Part shown: in pieces, positions 58,501-64,000 of the stretch
How the letters are laid out: every line of letters starts with the position of its first letter
How positions within the stretch are numbered: position 1 is the first letter of the stretch
Assembly (NCBI RefSeq): GCF_963678635.1
Contig: NW_026971441.1
Coordinates: forward strand, 56,743 to 120,742
DNA from: Symsagittifera roscoffensis
Taxonomy: Eukaryota > Xenacoelomorpha > Acoela > Convolutidae
Direction: 5' to 3'
DNA: 64,000 nucleotides
Notes under the pieces: model-generated
The model's database searches: none
Told to the model about the DNA's origin: nothing
The model's input: only the letters and a program-made list of their open reading frames with translations
Position numbers and translations under genes: made by a program

Positions 58501-61500
58501 AAGCAAGAACTACCTCAAAATATAGAACAGTTCTACGGAAAAACATAAAAAAGTAAATATTTTTCCCGAAAAGCGATAGTTATTGATTCCAAAAGTTGTA
58601 TTTTTGCTTAAATAATTTACTGTAGCAACTAAATAAGGGAACCTTGAGGAAGACATTTACATTTTTTATCAAATTAATCAGACGGTATTAGTTCTAATTT
58701 CATCTCTGCCAGCTAAATTTTCGTTCAATCGATACTATTGTCTTCCTAAATTTTCCAGTTCTGACTAAATTTTGTTTGCAAAGTGTTTTTAATAACGAAA
58801 ACATGCATTAAGCAGAAAGCAAGAATAACCTTAAAACATAGAACATTTCTACGGAAAATCATTAAGAAAATAACTATTTTTCAAGAAAAGCGATAGTTAT
58901 TGATTCCAAAAGTTGTATTTTTGCATAACTAAAATACTGTAGCAACTAAAAAAGGGAACCTTGAGGAAAACATTTACAGCTTTTATCAAAACAGTCAGAC
59001 GGTCTCAGCTCTAATTTCATCTCTGCCTGCAAATTTTTTGTTCAATTGATACTATTTTCCTCTTAAATTATCCAGTTCTGACTGAATTTTCTTGCAAAGT
59101 GTGTTTAATAACGAAAACCTGTGCGTTAAGCAGAAAGCAAGAACTACCTCAAAATATAGAACAGTTCTACGGAAAATCATAAAAAAATTAATATTTTTCC
59201 CGAAAAGCGATAGTTATTGATTCCAAAAGTTGTATTTTTGCTTAAATATCATACTGTAGCTACTAAATAAGGGAACCTTGAGGAAAACATTCACAATTTT
59301 TATCAAAACAATCAGACGGTACTAGTTCTAATTTCATCTCTGCCAGCTAATTTTTCGTTCAATCGATACTATTGTCTTCCTAAATTTTCCAGTTCAAATT
59401 AAATTTTCTTGCAAAGTGTGTTCAATAACGAAAACATGCAATATGCAGAAAGCAAGAATAACCTAAAAACATAGAATATTTCTACGGAAAATCATTAAAA
59501 AAATAACTATTTTTCAAGAAAAGCGATAGCTATTGATTCCAAAAGTTGTATTTTTGCTTAAATAATATACTGTAGCAACCAAAAAAGGGAACCTTCAGGA
59601 AAACATTTACAGTTTTTATCAAAACAATCAGACGGTCTCAGCTCTAATTTCATCTCTGCCTGCAAATTTTTTGTTCAATTGATACTATTTTCCTCTTAAA
59701 TTATCCAGTTCTGACTGAATTTTCTTGCAAAGTGTGTTTAATAACGAAAACCTGTGCGTTAAGCAGAAAGCAAGAACTACCTCAAAATATAGAACAGTTC
59801 TACGGAAAAACATAAAAAAATAAATATTTTTTCCGAAAAGCGATAGTTATTGATTCCAAAAGTTGTATTTTTGCTTAAATAATTTACTGTAGCAACTAAA
59901 TAAGGGAACCTTCAGGAAGACATTTACATTTTTTATCAAATTAATCAGACGGTATTAGTTCTAATTTCATCTCTGCCAGCTAAATTTTCGTTCAATCGAT
60001 ACTATTGTCTTCCTAATTTTTCCAGTTCTGACTAAATTTTGTTTGCAAAGTGTTTTTAATAACGAAAACATGCATTAAGCAGAAAGCAAGAATAACCTTA
60101 AAACATAGAACATTTCTACGGAAAATCATTAAGAAAATAACTATTTTTCAAGAAAAGCGATAGTTATTGATTCCAAAAGTTGTATTTTTGCATAACTAAT
60201 ATACTGTAGCAACTAAAAAAGGGAACCTTGAGGAAAACATTTACAGCTTTTATCAAAACAATCAGACGGTCTCAGCTCTAATTTCATCTCTGCCTGCAAA
60301 TTTTTGTTCAATTGATACTATTTTCCTCTTAAATTATCCAGTTCTGACTGAATTTTCTTGCAAAGTGTGTTTAATAACGAAAACCTGTGCGTTAAGCAGA
60401 AAGCAAGAACTACCTCAAAATATAGAACAGTTCTACGGAAAATCATAAAAAAATAAATATTTTTCCGGAAAAGCGATAGTTATTGATTCCAAAAGTTGTA
60501 TTTTTGCTTAAATATCATACTGTAGCTACTAAATAAGGGAACCTTGAGGAAAACATTCACAATTTTTATCAAAACAATCAGACGGTATTAGTTCTAATTT
60601 CATCTCTGCCAGCTAATTTTTTGGTTCAATCGATACTATTGTTTTCCTAAATTTTCCAGTTCAAATTAAATTTTTTTGCAAAGTGTGTTCAATAACGAAA
60701 ACATGCAATATGCAGAAAGCAAGAATAACCTAAAAACATAGAATATTTCTACGGAAAATCACAAAAAAAATAACTACTTTTCAAGAAAAGTGACAGTTAT
60801 TGATTCCAAAAGTTGTATTTTTGCTTAAATATTTTACTGTAGCAACTAAATAAGGGAACCTTGAGGAAGACATTTACATTTTTTATCAAATTAATCAGAC
60901 GGTATTAGTTCTAATTTCATCTCTGCCAGCTAATTTTTTGTTCAATCGATACTATTGTCTTCCTAAGTTCTCCAGTTCTGACTAAATTTTTATGCAAAGT
61001 ATGTTCAATAAAGAAAACATGCATTAAGCAGAAAGCAAGAATAACCTTAAAACATAGAACATTTCTACGGAAAATTATGAAAAAATAATTTTTTTTCAAG
61101 AAAAGCGATAGTTATTGATTCCAAAAATTGTATTTTTGCTTAAATCATTTACTGTAGCAACTAAATAAGGTAACCTTGAGGAAGACATTTACAATTTTTA
61201 TCAAAACAATCAGACGGTATTAGTTCTAATTTCATCTCTGCCAGCTAATTTTTCGTTCAATCGATACTATTGTTTTCCTAAATTTTCCAGTTCAAATTAA
61301 ATTTTCTTGCAAAGTGTGTTCAATAACGAAAACATGCAATATGCAGAAAGCAAGAATAACCTAAAAACATAGAATATTTCTACGGAAAATCACAAAAAAA
61401 TAACTTTTTTTCAAGAAAAGTGACAGTTATTGATTCCAAAAGTTGTATTTTTGCTTAAATAATTTACTGTAGCAACTAAATAAGGGAACCTTGAGGAAGA

Positions 61501-62630
61501 CATTTACATTTTTTATCAAATTAATCAGACGGTATTAGTTCTAATTTCATCTCTGCCAGCTAATTTTTCGTTCAATCGATACTATTGTCTTCCTAAGTTC
61601 TCCAGTTCTGACTAAATTTTTATGCAAAGTATGTTCAATAAAGAAAACATGCATTAAGCAGAAAGCAAGAATAACCTTAAAACATAGAACATTTCTACGG
61701 AAAATCATTAAAAAAATAACTATTTTTCAAGAAAAGCGATAGCTATTGATTCCAAAAGTTGTATTTTTGCTTAAATAATATACTGTAGCAACCAAAAAAG
61801 GGAACCTTCAGGAAAACATTTACAGTTTTTATCAAAACAATCAGACGGTCTCAGCTCTAATTTCATCTCTGCCAGCTAATTTTTTGTTCAATCGATACTA
61901 TTGTCTTCCTAAATTCTCCAGTTCTAACTGAATTTTCTTGCAAAGTGTGTTCATTAACAAAAACCTGCATTAAGTATAAAGCAAGAACTACCTTAACACA
62001 TAGAACATTTCTACGGAAAATTATGAAAAAATAATTTTTTTTCAAGAAAAGCGATAGTTATTGATTCCAAAAATTGTATTTTTGCTTAAATCATTTACTG
62101 TAGCAAATAAATAAGGTAACCTTGAGGAAGACATTTACAATTTTTATCAAAATAATTAGACGGTATCAGTTCTAATTTCATCACTGCCAAAAAATTGTTC
62201 GTTCAATTGATACTATTTTCCTCCTAAATTCTCCAGTTTTGACTAAATTTTCTTGCAAAGTGTGTTCAATTGTGAAAACATACATTAAGCAGAAAGCAAG
62301 AATTACCTTAAAACATAGAATATTTCTACGGAAATTCATGAAAAAATAACTATTTTTCAAGAGAAGCGATAGTTATTGATTCCAAAAAATGTATTTTTGC
62401 TTAAATATTTTTACTGTAGCAACTAAATAAGGGAACCTTGAGGAAGACATTTACAATTTTAAACGAAATAATTACATGGTATCAGTTCTAATTTCATCTC
62501 TGCCAGCAAACTGTTCGTTCTACAGTTCTGACTAAATTTTCTTTCAAAGTGTGTTCAATAGCGAAAACTTACCTTTAGCAGAAAGCAAGAATAATCTTTA
62601 AACATAGAACTTTTCTACGGAAAATCATAA
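52551..62630. repeat. Satellite block 4, about 32 monomers with higher-order repeats
   Basis: GGGAACC anchors run from near 52657 to 62431 at an average of about 315 bp. Four monomer variants can be told apart: A (AATAATTTACTG, AGACATTTACATTTTTT), B (ACTAATATACTG, AACGTTTACAGC), C (AATATCATACTGTAGCTAC, ATTCACAAT) and D (AACCAAAAAAGGG, CTTCAGG). Order A-B-C-D repeats from 57371 and 58638 (about 1266 bp), and A-B-C-A'-D repeats from 53600 and 55179 (about 1570 bp). The ends of the block (52657-53300 and 61800-62630) carry more diverged monomers. Confidence 0.9.
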
Positions 62631-63496
62631 CAATTATGTTGCAGAATCAACAGAGAGATAATCATCAGTTATGAAGAAAATTTTGTTGAATTTGAGCCAA
62701 AATAGAATAAACTTTCAAGAAAAATTTATCCCATTTTTAATAAATTTTAGCAATTAACTGTTCATTTTTCACCATTGATCTAAAATAAGTTTCTATTAAC
62801 GTGAAAAAGTTCACAGAATGTGTAACTTTTGTACAAATTTGGGTTAATCATTGAGATAAAACTGAGGAAGAGTTAAATCATGGACTTTGATCTAGAATTT
62901 CGTAGAATATTGCCCTAACGTTCAATTGAATTAAAAATCCTAGTTCAAATCGCCCTGAACTGGATAAAAAATTAGGTAATCAACAAAAAATAGGTTGAAA
63001 AGGCAAAATTTTGGATAGATTCGCTTATTTTTTACTATACTTTCTCAAAAATTACTATTAATTTCACTATTTTCCGGATGTTTCAATATTGATTCTGCTA
63101 TTATGAGCTTTCTTTTCAGTGTTTAGGGTATGATATAACCCGCTTTTTAGCTCAAATTAAGTTACACTTTTTTGTCTTTCAATATTTGAGAAAAAATTGT
63201 GGAAAAATTCATTTTTTTATTCAAAACTTTGCATTATTGTCTCAACATGATGCCAATTAAAACACAGTCTGAGCTCAATTTTTAAATCTATACGTAAAAG
63301 TACGTTTTAAATTAGAATAGAAGCAACAATACATTAGCCAGAATTATGAGATTTCTGCATTTTTTTTTCAAAACTTGAAATTTTTGTAATTTTCTCCAAA
63401 TACTTTAAATTTTTGCAACTTTTTGCAAATACTTGAAATTTTTGCAATTTTTTCTCGAAATTTTGACTTTTTTCCAAGTTTCAGTAGGTTTCAGCT

Positions 63497-63554
63497 TTGT
63501 TTCAATTAGATAGAAAGTAAGATTATTGTTTCAATTAGATAGGAAGTAAGATTA
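63497..63554. repeat. 29-bp direct repeat, two copies
   Basis: 63497-63525 and 63526-63554 share TTCAATTAGATAG then AAGTAAGATTA with one mismatch (A/G). Confidence 0.8.
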
Positions 63555-63851
63555 TCTGATGAATTAGGTCAAATAAAAATTAATCTTATCGTGTTTTGAA
63601 GTTTTTTTGAAAATGTTTTTGTATAAAAATTCCAAGTTTTTACCCAAAAACTCTTACCATTGACTTACCATATATCAAAAAACTAATTGAAAGTCCTTCA
63701 TTACATAATTTAGACGTAATTAACTTTTGATATTTAACGATTTGGTAACGGGCGCCGAAATTTTGCGAAAAAAACTAGACATTTCCACTCAAAAACCAAA
63801 AAAATATATATTTTTCTTTCTCTCACCATCACACTGAAACCTTACCATTGG

Positions 63852-63940
63852 TATTCCCTATTTTAATACATTGTAGACTCTATACCCAAAGTTAATACAT
63901 AGCTGGCAGACCGGACCCTCTATTCCCTATCTTAAAACAT
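63852..63940. repeat. Two copies of the dispersed TATTCCCTAT motif
   Basis: Copies at 63852-63871 and 63921-63940, each one base different from the unit version, 69 bp apart, next to TACCATTGG and AGAGTCTGCC sequences. Confidence 0.6.
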
Positions 63941-63955
63941 GAGAGTCTGCCACCT

Positions 63956-63973
63956 CCCCCCCCCCCCCCCCCC
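63956..63973. repeat. 18-base C tract
   Basis: Uninterrupted C run (G run on the other strand). Such tracts are common in Caenorhabditis genomes and can form G-quadruplexes. Confidence 0.9.
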
Positions 63974-64000
63974 AACTTAACCTCCAACCTCTACTACTGA

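Larger units (their letters stand above)
62631..63955. other. Right flank, AT-rich unique sequence, no gene supported
   Basis: No convincing reading frame on either strand. It holds AAATTTTTGCAA-type runs (63360-63470), a 29-bp direct repeat, and two copies of the TATTCCCTAT motif. Confidence 0.5.

Noticed and set aside
52551-62630. CRISPR-like array
   Set aside because: Repeats are 315 bp, contiguous, with no short unique spacers and no cas genes, in a eukaryotic context.
63956-63973. Telomere end
   Set aside because: C tract only; no TTAGGC or other telomeric repeats.

Overview
The window looks like nuclear DNA of a Caenorhabditis-type nematode, probably from a chromosome arm. The support is strong A+T richness, splice acceptors of the TTTTCAG type, compact intron-like gaps, an 18-base C tract at 63956-63973 and runs of AAATTTTTGCAA-type sequence. 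There is no bacterial gene organisation, no RNA gene and no CRISPR array. The species is an inference.

Left flank (1-1742): a partial minus-strand gene cut by the window edge (1-493), a 147-codon minus-strand gene (1004-1447) whose frame continues past its TAA to 911, and a compact divergent promoter (1526-1617: AP-1 site, three CArG-type boxes, TATA) shared with a plus-strand gene starting at 1652.

Middle (1743-52550): nine tandem copies (called U1-U9 here) of a gene-cassette repeat whose basic period is about 4.75-4.8 kb. A full unit holds, in order: (i) a type A minus-strand gene; (ii) a plus-strand exon for a short domain containing TLGSAFLERLRK; (iii) a type B minus-strand gene, paralogous to type A, behind a promoter with up to five regularly spaced CCAAT boxes; (iv) a minus-strand gene with a helix-turn-helix or degenerate homeodomain-like end; (v) a divergent promoter with a heat-shock-type element, a 60-bp repeat (x3) carrying up to six CRE palindromes, and a plus-facing TATA box; (vi) a plus-strand micro-ORF starting MPALNRNEKAYF; (vii) about 1.3-1.5 kb of AT-rich spacer. 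U1 and U2 are a direct 4.75-kb duplication that also carries part of the plus-strand gene. U3+U4 were duplicated as one 10311-bp block to give U5+U6, with only four mismatches noticed. An 801-bp piece at the end of U4 and U6 was further duplicated, each time next to a perfect 16-bp inverted repeat. Most genes are broken. The intact ones are the type B gene of U2 (9862-10362), a shortened type A gene in U7 (36943-37284) and the first exon of the helix-turn-helix-like gene in U8 and U9.

Satellite: a roughly 315-bp monomer invades between units in blocks that grow to the right: about 5 copies (34930-36385), 3 (42325-43221), 10 (46826-49940) and 32 (52551-62630). The last block has higher-order repeats of four and five monomers.

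Right flank (62631-64000): AT-rich unique sequence with no gene I can support.

The most interesting pattern is the promoter module. The protein-coding parts decay in different ways in different copies, while the heat-shock-type element keeps its 5-bp phasing through different base changes, and the CRE, CCAAT and TATA parts persist in most copies.
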